A stretch of 64,000 nucleotides of DNA, from the NCBI RefSeq assembly GCF_003258295.1, contig NZ_QKYN01000053.1:51097-115096 (forward strand), written 5' to 3'. This document shows, piece after piece, positions 48,169 to 57,065 of this stretch (the stretch's first letter is position 1; every line of letters begins with the position of its first letter). Under the pieces are notes generated by a model. That model saw nothing but the letters and a program-made list of their open reading frames with translations, was not told where the DNA came from and did no database searches. The position numbers and the translations under genes were made by a program. Source of the stretch: Streptacidiphilus pinicola (GTDB lineage: Bacteria > Actinomycetota > Actinomycetes > Streptomycetales > Streptomycetaceae).

Positions 48169-49371
48169 ATGGCAACCGATTTCGCTGACCGGTGGGGATT
48201 CCCGGAGGACAAGTTCTGGCTGCGTGGCGAGCGTCCGAAGGAGCCCGTCGAGTGGAGCGAGGAGCTCAAGCGCTGGGAGGTCTACGGCTACGACGAGGTC
48301 AACGAGGCGCTCAGCAACAACGACTCGTACACGGCTGACTCCGCGAAGCTCTTCAACATCGACGAGGAGACCGCCAAGTACTTCGACGGTGACCTCGCTC
48401 AGATGAGCGGTCCCGAGCACACGAACATCCGCAAGCAGGTCAGCCACGCCTTCAGCCCGACGTTCATCGACCACCTGCAGCTGCGGGCCCGGGAACTGGC
48501 GGAGCAGTACGCCACCGAGCTGAAGGACATGCGCAAGTTCAACCTGCTGAGCGACTTCGTCGACCACGTCGCGGGCATCGTCTTCAGTGAGCTGCTGGGC
48601 ATCCCGGCCGACGACCGCCGGATGTTCCGCGTGGTCGACCAGAACATGGACCAGCAGGCCGCGATGACGACGGTCAACGAGGGCACCGAGAACGACTACT
48701 TCGAGGCGCTCACCAAGCCGCTGCAGCCCCTGCGCGAGATGCTCGGCAAGCACGTGGACGCCAAGCTCGCGGACCCGAAGGAAGACCTCATCAGTCTGCT
48801 CTGCCAGGTCGAGAAGCTCGACGGCAACCAGATGACGCGGGACCAGATCATCAACTTCATCATCGGCATCCTGGGCGCCGGCCACCTGGCCACCCCGCTG
48901 CTGACCGCCAACACCCTCCTGTGCCTCGAGTCGTTCCCGGCGGAGTTCGACAAGATCAAGGCCGACCACTCGCTCATCCCGGGCATGCTCGAGGAGAGCA
49001 TGCGCTTCCTGACGCCGGGTGCGGTCTCCTACCGCGCCACCCTCACCGAGGTCGACCTCGGCGGCCACCGGATTCCCGCGGACAGCCTGCTGCGGGTCTA
49101 CCTCGGCGCCGCCAACCGCGACCCCAACCAGTTCCCGAACCCCGACGTGTACGACGTCACCCGCAAGCCGAACGCCCACCTCGGATTCGGGCGCGGCGCG
49201 CACTACTGCGTCGGCAGCCAGATGGTCCGGGTCGAGACCCGGGTCGTCTTCGAGGTCCTCCTGGAGCGGTTCCCCAAGCTGCGGGTCGACCCGGACATCA
49301 CCCCGCTCTTCTTCAACTCGCCCGACTTCACCGGTGTGCGGTCCGGCGGCATGTGGGTGCGCGTCGACTGA
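48169..49371 (+). CDS. Cytochrome P450, copy 2
   Basis: A 400-aa P450; ATG 48169 after GGAGGGAAAG. Heme loop FGRGAHYCVGSQMVRVE and EXXR in EESMR are present. The I-helix reads GAGHLATPLL (about residue 236): the acid is Leu and the first Thr is Ala, so the normal acid-alcohol pair is missing, as in the other P450. It lies 173 bp after the DUF4097 gene and has no heptamer promoter of its own, so it may be co-transcribed. A plausible role is oxidation of a carrier-bound residue such as piperazate. Confidence 0.88.
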   Translation: MATDFADRWGFPEDKFWLRGERPKEPVEWSEELKRWEVYGYDEVNEALSNNDSYTADSAKLFNIDEETAKYFDGDLAQMSGPEHTNIRKQVSHAFSPTFIDHLQLRARELAEQYATELKDMRKFNLLSDFVDHVAGIVFSELLGIPADDRRMFRVVDQNMDQQAAMTTVNEGTENDYFEALTKPLQPLREMLGKHVDAKLADPKEDLISLLCQVEKLDGNQMTRDQIINFIIGILGAGHLATPLLTANTLLCLESFPAEFDKIKADHSLIPGMLEESMRFLTPGAVSYRATLTEVDLGGHRIPADSLLRVYLGAANRDPNQFPNPDVYDVTRKPNAHLGFGRGAHYCVGSQMVRVETRVVFEVLLERFPKLRVDPDITPLFFNSPDFTGVRSGGMWVRVD

Positions 49372-49400
49372 CCGCAGCCTTCGCACAAGCGCACCGACGC

Positions 49401-49437
49401 ACGAGGAGCGGCCCCGGATTCCGGGGCCGCTCCTCGT
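49401..49437. terminator. Bidirectional terminator between P450 and the second NRPS
   Basis: Arms 49401-49418 and 49420-49437 are perfect 18-bp reverse complements (practically a 17-bp stem with a 3-nt loop). It lies between the convergent P450 and NRPS genes. Confidence 0.8.
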
Positions 49438-49477
49438 CTGCGTCCGCGGTCACTGCTACCTGACCGCGGCAGGACGT

Positions 49478-52400
49478 CTACTCCTTGCCGTCCTTCTTGC
49501 CTGCCTTCGGCGGCGTCGTGGAGTGCTTCTCCATGCTCCTGCGGATCCTCTCCTGGGTCTGCGCCGCGACGTTCTCGGGGGACCACTCCTCGCGGGCCTC
49601 CGCGGTGAGCTGCTCCTTGAGCTCCTTGGCCTGTGCCTTGGCTTCCCTGCGCATGCGAGTCACCTGCTCCTTCATTTCGGTACGGATTCGTTGACGCTCG
49701 GTTGTCGGACGGTCGGGATCGAGTCCTGCCCTGGCCTTGAGCATGGCGCCGAGGCCGGGGCGGCTCCTGGCCGTCGCCGGTGCGAAGTGCTCGGACATCT
49801 CCGCGACGGTCGGGTGCTCGAACAGGACGCGTATCGAGACGTCGATCCCGAGAGAGCGCCGCATCCGGCCGGTGATCCGGGTGGCCTTCATCGAGTTGCA
49901 CCCGCGGCCGAAGAAGTTGTCGTCGATGCCGATCTCCTCAACCCCGAGGACATCGGCGACCAGGGCGCAGACGGCCTCCTCCTGGGGTGTACGCGGCCTG
50001 CGGGAGCCGCCGCCGGAGACCGCCTCCGGCGCGGGGAGGGCGGCGTGGTCCACCCGTCCGTCGGCACCGCACGGGAGCTCAGGCAGGACCACCACGCATG
50101 CCGGCGCCAGATGCTCCGGCAGGTGCCGGGCCGCGAAGGCCGTCAGCTCCGCCACGGATGGCAGGGCGTCGCCCAGCGGCGCCGCGTATCCGACGATCCG
50201 CGCCTCGTGCGGGCCGCTGTCGGACAGGACCACCGCTGCGGCCCGGGCCACACCCGGGTGCCCGGCCAGAACCGCCCCGACCCGCTCCAGATGACCGGCG
50301 GGGAGCTCCCGACCGCGCACCCGCGGCCGCGGACCCGCCGGTCCGGCGAACTCCAGGCCACCGTCCTCGGAGCGGCGGGCCATGCTTCCGGTCCGGTACA
50401 TCCGCGACCCCGGCGGTCCGGACGGATCGGCGACGAAGCACCCGGCCGTCCGACCCGGCTGCCCGAGGAAGCCGTGCGACGGCGTCCCGGCGAGATACAG
50501 CTCGCCGAGAGTGCCGGGCGGCACCGGGCGCAGCGCCCCGTCCAGCACCTGGGCCCGCATGCCCGCAGCCGGAGTGCCGAGCGGAAGCAGACCGACCAAG
50601 GGCCCGGACAACGCGCCGGCGGTGACCCAGGACACGAAGGCCGCCTCCAACTGCCGGTGGACCACCACCACCCGGGCGCCCCCCGCCGCGTCCCGCACGA
50701 GGTGGACCAGCGACTGGGGCACCGAGGCCCCCGACAGGACCACCGTATGAGCGCGCAGAGCGCTGCCACGGTGGCCCGGTAGGACCGCGGCGCACGCCGT
50801 GGTCGTACTGACCACGTCACCGGTCCAGTCCCGGACGGCGTCCGCGGGGTTCGCCGGGAGGTCGACCGTCGCCCCCGAGCTCAGCCCGGCCAGCAGATCG
50901 ACCAGCATGCCGTCGTCGTCCGGAGAGGCCGCGAGCAACCGGTAGCCCGGGGTGAGCCCGGCAGCGGCGGCGAAGGCCTGCACGGTGGTGGCGAGGGCAT
51001 GGTGGCTGACCGCGAGCGTGCCCGCCCCGGTGTCACCGTCCTGACCGGGGCGCACCCAGGCGGCATGCCCCGGGTCGAACGCGGCGGTGCCGTCGCGGCC
51101 CGCCGCCGTGCCGAGGTGCTCGGCATACCGGTCCACGTCCTCGGCCGAGATCCGCTGCACGGCGGTATCGGCGATGCTGCCGTCCGCGGCCGGGCGGACG
51201 AAGGCAGCGCCGGTCCTGAGCACCGCCAGCAGTGCCACGGCCAGCTGAGGGGACCGCGCCATGGTCAGGGCGACCACCGAGCCGGGACCGACGCCAGCCG
51301 ACATCAGACGCTCGGCCAACCGAGCCGCCCAGGCCGTCAGTTCGGCGTAGGTCAGCGCCCTCCCCCCGCTGTTCACGGCCGGAGCGCCCGGCGTCCTGGC
51401 CGCATGCCACTCCACCAGCTCGTCCGTGGTCCGGTCGACGTCGGCAGCGGTACCGGCGCCGGTGGCGCCGGACGGCCCGTGCTCTCGTTCCAGCAGCAGG
51501 TCGAGCGCGGCCAGACGCCCGCCGGGGCTCGCCAGCAGGCGGAGCAGCACCTGCTGCAGCCGTTCAGCGAGAGTGACCACGGCCTCGTGCCGGTAGACGT
51601 CCCGGTGGTACTGGAGGGTCAGGCGCAGCCCGGATCCGGTCCCGGAACCGGGTGCTCCCACACGCTCCGGATCGGTCTCCACGAGGAGCGCCAGCGGATA
51701 GTTGGCGGCCCCCTCGGCGCGCACCTGCGCCACCTCGAGACCCGCGGCGGCGCTCGCCCGGGCGATGCCGGCGCGGTCGACCGGGTAGGACTGGAAGGCC
51801 ACCAGAGTGTCGAACAGGGCGTCGAGTCCGAGGGACTCCTGAATCTCCGGCAGGCTGTGGTGGTGATGGTCCATCAGCACGGACTGCCGCTCCTGCAGCC
51901 GGGTCAGCACGGACGCGAAGGTCTCCTCCGGGCCGCAGCGCACCCGCACGGGCACGGTGTTGATGAACAGGCCGACGGTCGACTCCACCCCAGTCAGCGC
52001 GGCCGGCCGGCCGGAGACTGCCGCGCCGAACGTCACGTCCTCGCGCCCGGTGAGCGCGCCGAGCAGCACACCCCAGCAACCCTGCACCACCGTGCTGGGG
52101 GTGACACCGAGTTCGCGGGCACAGCGGGAAAGCAGCTGCGACTCCTCATCGGACAGGTCCACGGCCACGGTCCCGGCGCCCTGGCCCTCGACCGGCACCG
52201 CCTGCTCGGGCGCGAGCAGAGTCGGATCGAGGACACCGTCGAGCTCCTCCGCCCAGGCGCGGGCGGCCGCCTCCCGGTCCTGGTCCCGCAGCCAGGCCAG
52301 GAACCCGCCGAAGGACCCGGCCGCGGGGAGCGCGCCGGCGTCCCCGTCAGCGGCGTAGAGCTGCAGCAGCTCCAGTAGCAGGATCGGCTCCGACCAGCCG

Positions 52401-55252
52401 TCGATCAGCACGTGGTGGGTGGTGAGGACCAGGACGTGCTCGCGCTCGCCCAGCCGCACCAGGGTCAGGCGCAACATCGGGGGAGCGGCGCGGTCGAAAC
52501 GCGCCGCGTAGTCCTCGGCGAGGAAGCGCTGCAGCGCGTCGTCGCGCTCGGCCGGAGCCGAGGCCGAGAGGTCGAGCTCCCGCCACGGCAGCGCGACGTC
52601 CGCCAGGACGAGCTGCGCCAGGCCGTCCTGATCGTCCGGCACGAAGGCCGTCCGCAGGCTCGCGTGCCGTGCCAGCAGGGCCTGACCGGCCACCCGCATC
52701 CTGGCCGGGTCGACCGTCCCGGAAACGCGGAACACGTTCTGCATCTGGTAGGCGTCGTGGTCGCCGTCGGCACGGGCCGACTCGAAGAGGATCCCCGACT
52801 GCAGCGCGGTCAGCGGCCACACGTCCTCCAGGCCCGGCCACTGCTCCTTGAACGCCAGGAACCGGGCGGAGGACGGATCGGTCAGCGGCCCCCGGTGGAC
52901 GGACGCCGTCGAGGGCGATGCCGCCACGGCCGCCGTGGCCAGCGCGGCGACGGTGCGGCACTTGAACACCTGAGCCGGAGTGATCTCCAGGCCCCGCGCC
53001 CTGGCCCGGGTGGCGATCATGATGGCACGGATCGAACCGCCGCCGAGCCCCAGGAAATCGTCATCGGCGCCGACCCGTTCGACCCCCAGGACCTCGGCCC
53101 ACACCTCGGCCAGGACCCGCTCCTGCTCCGAGTCCGGCTCGCGGTACGGCGTGAGCGTCCCGGGGGCCGGCGACGGATCGGGCAGCCCCATCCGGTCCAG
53201 CTTGCCGTTGGGCGTCAACGGCAGCCGCTCCAGGACCACGACCGCCGCGGGCACCATGTACTCCGGCAGCCGCAGAGCGGCGTGCGCCAGCAGCTCCTCC
53301 GGATCGAGGACCCCCGCGTCCTGCTCGGGCACCACGTAGGCGATCAGCCGGTTGTCCCGGGCGACCACCACGCTCTGGCGTACCTGCGGGTGAACCCGCA
53401 GCACCGTCTCGACCTCGCCGAGCTCCACCCGCAGGCCGTGGATCTTGACCTGGAAGTCCTTGCGGCCGACGAGCTCGATCATGCCGTCCAGGCGGTACCG
53501 TGCGACGTCGCCGGTGCGGTAGAGCCGCTCGTCGCGCACGAGGTCGCCGTAGCTCCAGTGCGTGAACCGCTCCGCGGTGCGCTCCGGCTGGTCCAGATAG
53601 CCGCGGGCCAGGCCGGTCCCGGCCAGGTACAGCTCACCCGGCACGCCCACCGGCACCGGCTGCAGGTGGTCGTCGAGGATGTAGGTGCGCTGATTGGCCA
53701 TCGGGCGGCCGTAGGGGATGCTCGTCCACTCGGGGTCGACCTTGTCCACCTCAAAGAGGGTCGAGTGGATCGACGACTCGGTCGCGCCGCCCATGACGAC
53801 GAACCTGAGGGCCGGGGCCAGCGCGCGCACCCGGTCCGGCAGAGTGACCGGAACCCAGTCGCCGCCGAGCAGCGCGAGCCGCAGCAGCGGAAGCGGCTCC
53901 GCGCCGCTCAGTTCGAGGTGCTCGGTGAGCAGACCGAGCAACGCGGGGGCCGAGTTCCAGACGGTGACGTTCTCCCGGACCAAGAGCTCGGCCCAGTGCG
54001 CGGGGTCCTTGGTGCGCCCGGCGTCCGGGACGACCACCGTGCCGCCCGCGAGGGTCAGCCCGAGGAACTCATAGACGGACATGTCGAAACTGGGCGAGGA
54101 CAACGCGAGCACCGAGTCGCCCGCACCCACCTCGTAGCGGGTGTTGAGGTCGGCGATGTTGTTCAGCACCCCGCGGTGGCGCAGCGCGATGGGCTTGGGC
54201 GCACCCGTCGAGCCGGAGGTGTGGATGATGTAGCAGAGGTGCTCGGGCGAGGCGACGTGCGCCGGGTTGTGCCCCGGTGCCTTGGCGAGCAGCGCCGCGT
54301 CGCGGTCGAGCAGGACCAGCGGCGGGCTCGCACCGTCGGAGACAGGCAGGTTCCCGGTCAGGTCCTCGCGGCTGACCATCACCGCGCAGGAGGTGCCGGC
54401 GGCCATGACGGCGATCCGCTCGGCCGGATAGTCCGGGTCCAGCGGCACGTAGGCACCGCCCGCCTTGAGCACGGCCAGCTCCGCTACGAGCAGCTCCGCG
54501 GAGCGGTCCAGACACAGTCCGACCCGCACGTCCGGGCCCACGCCGAAGGAGCGCAGGTGGTGCGCCAGTCGATTGGCCTCGGTGTTGATCTGCCGGTACG
54601 TCAGCCGCCTGCCGCCGTGCACGACGGCGATCGCCTCGGGGGACTGCTCCACCCTGGCTTCGAAGGCCTCGTGCAGGCAGCCGCTGTTCGGCAGGTCGGT
54701 CCCGGTCCGGTTCCACTCGACGAGGGAGGTTTCCAGCTCCTGCGCGCTCAGGAGCCGCAGCTCGCGCACGGGGCAGTCCGGCCGCTCGGACGCGTCGGCG
54801 ACCAGGATGCGGTAGTGCTCCAGCATGCGCCGGGCCGTGTCGCGATCGAACAGCTCTGTGTCGTAGAGCAGTTCCGCGGTCCCGCCGCGCACGACCAGGC
54901 GGAGCTCGACCGGGCCGGGATCGTCCCCGTCCGACTCGTCGGCCAGAGCGAAGCCCACCGCAACGGACTCGGCACGGGCGTCCGCAGCGGTGCTGGTCGT
55001 CGCCGCCAGCCGCACGGAGGAGTCGCCACTAACGGTGAAGCGCAGCTCCCCGTCCGGCACGGCGAGCGCGATGCGCTCCTGACCGGTGTACCGGTACAGC
55101 AGAGCCGCGAAGGCGGCGGCGAGAACCAGCTCGTCCGCGGTGTCCACCCCGGGCAGGCCCGTGGTCTCCACGGCCGTCGGGCCGGCGGCGCCCCCGGGCC
55201 GGCGCGGCCGGTCGGACGGGACGAGCGTAGGCGGCCAGATCCCCGTCGTCAT
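49478..55252 (-). CDS. NRPS: C-remnant - A - T - C - degenerate A - T - basic coiled tail
   Basis: A 1,924-aa protein; ATG 55252 overlaps the SHMT stop (ATGA). Residues 1-165 look like a C domain that has lost its HHxxxDG core. A1 (about 165-690) is complete: HTSGSTGAPK, FDMSVYEF, RTGDVARY, NGKLD; by-eye code DMYNLGMIHK, nearest to threonine codes (DFWNIGMVHK). T1 has GGGSIRA. C (about 790-1240) has HHVLIDGWS and is of the subclass seen after E domains. The second A (about 1268-1745) lacks the SGSTG loop, the FD.S motif and the YGPTE motif, so it should not adenylate. T2 has GCNSMKA with the Ser kept. The last 85 residues are a Lys/Arg/Glu-rich coiled coil, probably a docking domain. Its T2 must be loaded or used in another way. 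Confidence 0.93.
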   Translation of the reverse strand: MTTGIWPPTLVPSDRPRRPGGAAGPTAVETTGLPGVDTADELVLAAAFAALLYRYTGQERIALAVPDGELRFTVSGDSSVRLAATTSTAADARAESVAVGFALADESDGDDPGPVELRLVVRGGTAELLYDTELFDRDTARRMLEHYRILVADASERPDCPVRELRLLSAQELETSLVEWNRTGTDLPNSGCLHEAFEARVEQSPEAIAVVHGGRRLTYRQINTEANRLAHHLRSFGVGPDVRVGLCLDRSAELLVAELAVLKAGGAYVPLDPDYPAERIAVMAAGTSCAVMVSREDLTGNLPVSDGASPPLVLLDRDAALLAKAPGHNPAHVASPEHLCYIIHTSGSTGAPKPIALRHRGVLNNIADLNTRYEVGAGDSVLALSSPSFDMSVYEFLGLTLAGGTVVVPDAGRTKDPAHWAELLVRENVTVWNSAPALLGLLTEHLELSGAEPLPLLRLALLGGDWVPVTLPDRVRALAPALRFVVMGGATESSIHSTLFEVDKVDPEWTSIPYGRPMANQRTYILDDHLQPVPVGVPGELYLAGTGLARGYLDQPERTAERFTHWSYGDLVRDERLYRTGDVARYRLDGMIELVGRKDFQVKIHGLRVELGEVETVLRVHPQVRQSVVVARDNRLIAYVVPEQDAGVLDPEELLAHAALRLPEYMVPAAVVVLERLPLTPNGKLDRMGLPDPSPAPGTLTPYREPDSEQERVLAEVWAEVLGVERVGADDDFLGLGGGSIRAIMIATRARARGLEITPAQVFKCRTVAALATAAVAASPSTASVHRGPLTDPSSARFLAFKEQWPGLEDVWPLTALQSGILFESARADGDHDAYQMQNVFRVSGTVDPARMRVAGQALLARHASLRTAFVPDDQDGLAQLVLADVALPWRELDLSASAPAERDDALQRFLAEDYAARFDRAAPPMLRLTLVRLGEREHVLVLTTHHVLIDGWSEPILLLELLQLYAADGDAGALPAAGSFGGFLAWLRDQDREAAARAWAEELDGVLDPTLLAPEQAVPVEGQGAGTVAVDLSDEESQLLSRCARELGVTPSTVVQGCWGVLLGALTGREDVTFGAAVSGRPAALTGVESTVGLFINTVPVRVRCGPEETFASVLTRLQERQSVLMDHHHHSLPEIQESLGLDALFDTLVAFQSYPVDRAGIARASAAAGLEVAQVRAEGAANYPLALLVETDPERVGAPGSGTGSGLRLTLQYHRDVYRHEAVVTLAERLQQVLLRLLASPGGRLAALDLLLEREHGPSGATGAGTAADVDRTTDELVEWHAARTPGAPAVNSGGRALTYAELTAWAARLAERLMSAGVGPGSVVALTMARSPQLAVALLAVLRTGAAFVRPAADGSIADTAVQRISAEDVDRYAEHLGTAAGRDGTAAFDPGHAAWVRPGQDGDTGAGTLAVSHHALATTVQAFAAAAGLTPGYRLLAASPDDDGMLVDLLAGLSSGATVDLPANPADAVRDWTGDVVSTTTACAAVLPGHRGSALRAHTVVLSGASVPQSLVHLVRDAAGGARVVVVHRQLEAAFVSWVTAGALSGPLVGLLPLGTPAAGMRAQVLDGALRPVPPGTLGELYLAGTPSHGFLGQPGRTAGCFVADPSGPPGSRMYRTGSMARRSEDGGLEFAGPAGPRPRVRGRELPAGHLERVGAVLAGHPGVARAAAVVLSDSGPHEARIVGYAAPLGDALPSVAELTAFAARHLPEHLAPACVVVLPELPCGADGRVDHAALPAPEAVSGGGSRRPRTPQEEAVCALVADVLGVEEIGIDDNFFGRGCNSMKATRITGRMRRSLGIDVSIRVLFEHPTVAEMSEHFAPATARSRPGLGAMLKARAGLDPDRPTTERQRIRTEMKEQVTRMRREAKAQAKELKEQLTAEAREEWSPENVAAQTQERIRRSMEKHSTTPPKAGKKDGKE

Positions 55253-56676
55253 GCGCCGACTCCGGTGAGCGGCGCCGGAACGGGCGGACCCGGCACGACG
55301 ATCGGCAGCGGGTGGCGCGCGCACACCCACCGCACCTCGTCGCGCACCTCGGCCACGAGCGACGGGTCGATGCGGTAGTCGGTGTCCGACACGGTCGACG
55401 TGGCCGACAGGACGGTGTGCAGCAGTCGTGCGCACGTGCTCATCTCGTCGGGCCCCATACCGCGCTGGGCGAGGATGTTGGTGCCCAGCCGCAGGCCGCT
55501 GGTGATCAGGGGCGGCTTGGTGTCGCCGGGGATGCGGTTGCGGTTGGCGAGGATGCCGCACTCCTCCAGGGCGCGCTCCGCCGTCACCCCGGTCAGACCG
55601 ACACTGGTGACGTCGATCAGCACCATGTGGTTGTCCGTGCCGCCCGTGAGGATCCGGTAGCCCAGGGCGGACAGCTCGTTCGCCAGCGCGCGGGCGTTGC
55701 GGACGATCAGACGGGCCGTCTCACGGAACGCCGGCTCCGAGGCGTTGGCGAACGCACGGGCCTTGGCGGCGATGGTGGCCGGGCTCGGGGTGCCCTGCGA
55801 CTGCGGGAACACGGCCCGCTGCATCAGCTGGTGCAGCGGGGTGCGCCCGTCGGGACCGGGCGTCTCGAACTCTCGGCCGCTCAGGATCAGTCCGCCGCGG
55901 GGGCCGCCGAGCTGCTTGTAGGTGCTGGTGGTGGTCACGTGGGCGAGGTCGATCGGGTTCGGGTGCCGGCCCGCGGCCACCAGACCCGCGATGTGGGAGA
56001 TGTCCGCGAGCAGGTAGGCCCCCACCGAGTCGGCGATCTCGCGGAACCGGGCGAAGTCGACCGTGCGCGGGTAGGCGCTGGCCCCGGCGACGAGCACCCG
56101 AGGGCGGTGCTCGGCGACCAGGTCCGTCAACTGGGCGAAGTCGATGCGTCCGGAGGAGTCCAGGCCGTAGGGCACGGGCCGGTAGTGACGACCGCTCACC
56201 GATGCCCGGGAGCCGTGCGTGAGATGGCCGCCGGCGTCCAGGTCCAGCCCCATGAGCACGTCGCCCGGCTTCATCAACGCCGCGAAGACCGCGAGGTTGG
56301 CGGAGGAGCACGAGTGCGGCTGCACATTGGCGTACTTCGCGCCGAACAGAAGCTTGGCCCGTTCCACGGCGAGTCTCTCGACCTGGTCGAACTGCTGGGC
56401 GCCGGGGTGGTATCGGGCGCCCGGATAGCCCTCGGCGGTGACGTTCGACAGCGCGGCGCCACCGGCGGCGAGCACCGAGGGGGCCGCGATGCTCGCCGAC
56501 GCGATCATCGCGAGGGTGGAGTTCTGCAGTTGCACCTCGGCGTCGAGGATCTGCGCGAGCTCGGGGTCGGCTTCCTGGAGCGCGCCGATGCCGATCCGCA
56601 GCAGGGCCGCCTGCTGGCCCTCGGAGCTGCTGCGGTGCGCAGCTCGCTCGCCCGTGGCTGGCTGACGTGTCATCAC
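55249..56676 (-). CDS. Serine hydroxymethyltransferase homologue (candidate alpha-methylserine synthase)
   Basis: A 475-aa PLP enzyme (GTG 56676; ATG 56673 also possible). It follows E. coli GlyA closely: AEGYPG keeps Glu57, ADISHIAG keeps Asp200 and His203, TSTYKQLGGPRGG keeps the PLP lysine. Several folate/aldol residues differ: IASEN is IASAS (Glu36 and Asn37 lost), Tyr55 is Thr, Tyr65 is His, and the His before the PLP lysine is Tyr. Such changes suggest altered chemistry rather than housekeeping one-carbon metabolism. SHMT homologues in NRPS clusters make alpha-methylserine (FmoH). Coupling to an NRPS with a threonine-like A code supports that, since alpha-methylserine is an isomer of threonine. 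A housekeeping role is the alternative. Confidence 0.85.
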   Translation of the reverse strand: MMTRQPATGERAAHRSSSEGQQAALLRIGIGALQEADPELAQILDAEVQLQNSTLAMIASASIAAPSVLAAGGAALSNVTAEGYPGARYHPGAQQFDQVERLAVERAKLLFGAKYANVQPHSCSSANLAVFAALMKPGDVLMGLDLDAGGHLTHGSRASVSGRHYRPVPYGLDSSGRIDFAQLTDLVAEHRPRVLVAGASAYPRTVDFARFREIADSVGAYLLADISHIAGLVAAGRHPNPIDLAHVTTTSTYKQLGGPRGGLILSGREFETPGPDGRTPLHQLMQRAVFPQSQGTPSPATIAAKARAFANASEPAFRETARLIVRNARALANELSALGYRILTGGTDNHMVLIDVTSVGLTGVTAERALEECGILANRNRIPGDTKPPLITSGLRLGTNILAQRGMGPDEMSTCARLLHTVLSATSTVSDTDYRIDPSLVAEVRDEVRWVCARHPLPIVVPGPPVPAPLTGVGA

Positions 56677-56803
56677 CGGTACCTCATCACTGTTGAAGGG
56701 ATCAGCGGGTGTTGTCTTCGTTGGGGTTGCTCATGGCCCAGACGGAGCCCAGGACGCTCAGCCCGGCGCAGCAGGCGACAGCGATGGCCGCGTTGGCCAG
56801 GTT
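56641..56803 (-). repeat. Tandem direct duplication, copy A
   Basis: About 163 bp matching copy B at 56903-57065 without gaps and at roughly three-quarters identity, offset exactly 262 bp. It contains the intergenic CACTGTTGAAGGGATCAGC element, the SHMT start and the 3' end of the chimeric ORF. Confidence 0.8.
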
Positions 56804-56941
56804 GTCGACCAGGGCGATCTGCCAGGTCCCCGAGTGGTGCTGCGCCCGGTGACCTTCCAGGGCGACGATCTTCGATGGAGCGGAGGGGCCGCTGAGGCGA
56901 GCAGCGCGCTCGTCCGTGGCCGGTAGACGTGTGATCACCAT
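56702..56941 (-). pseudogene. Chimeric 79-aa ORF created by tandem duplication
   Basis: The N-terminus (MVITRLPATDERAAR) resembles the SHMT N-terminus (TRQPATGERAAH). The C-terminus (NAAIAVACCAGLSVLGSVWA) resembles the last membrane helix of the ABC permease (NAIIAVAWCAGLSALGLSWA). It is therefore a fusion of a permease tail and an SHMT head, made when a segment spanning their junction was duplicated with a 262-bp offset. The frame has stayed open despite about 25 percent divergence, so it may be expressed as a small one-helix membrane protein. It is more likely a relic. Confidence 0.65.
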
Positions 56942-57065
56942 TGCCTCGTCACTGTTGAAGGGATCAGCAGGTGCGGTCCTTGCTGAAATTGCGCATGGCC
57001 CAGCTGAGACCGAGGGCGCTCAGCCCGGCGCACCAGGCGACGGCGATGATCGCGTTGTCGCCGAT
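56903..57065 (-). repeat. Tandem direct duplication, copy B
   Basis: Partner of copy A (56641-56803). It covers the permease 3' end, the same 19-bp intergenic element and the start of the chimeric ORF. Confidence 0.8.
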
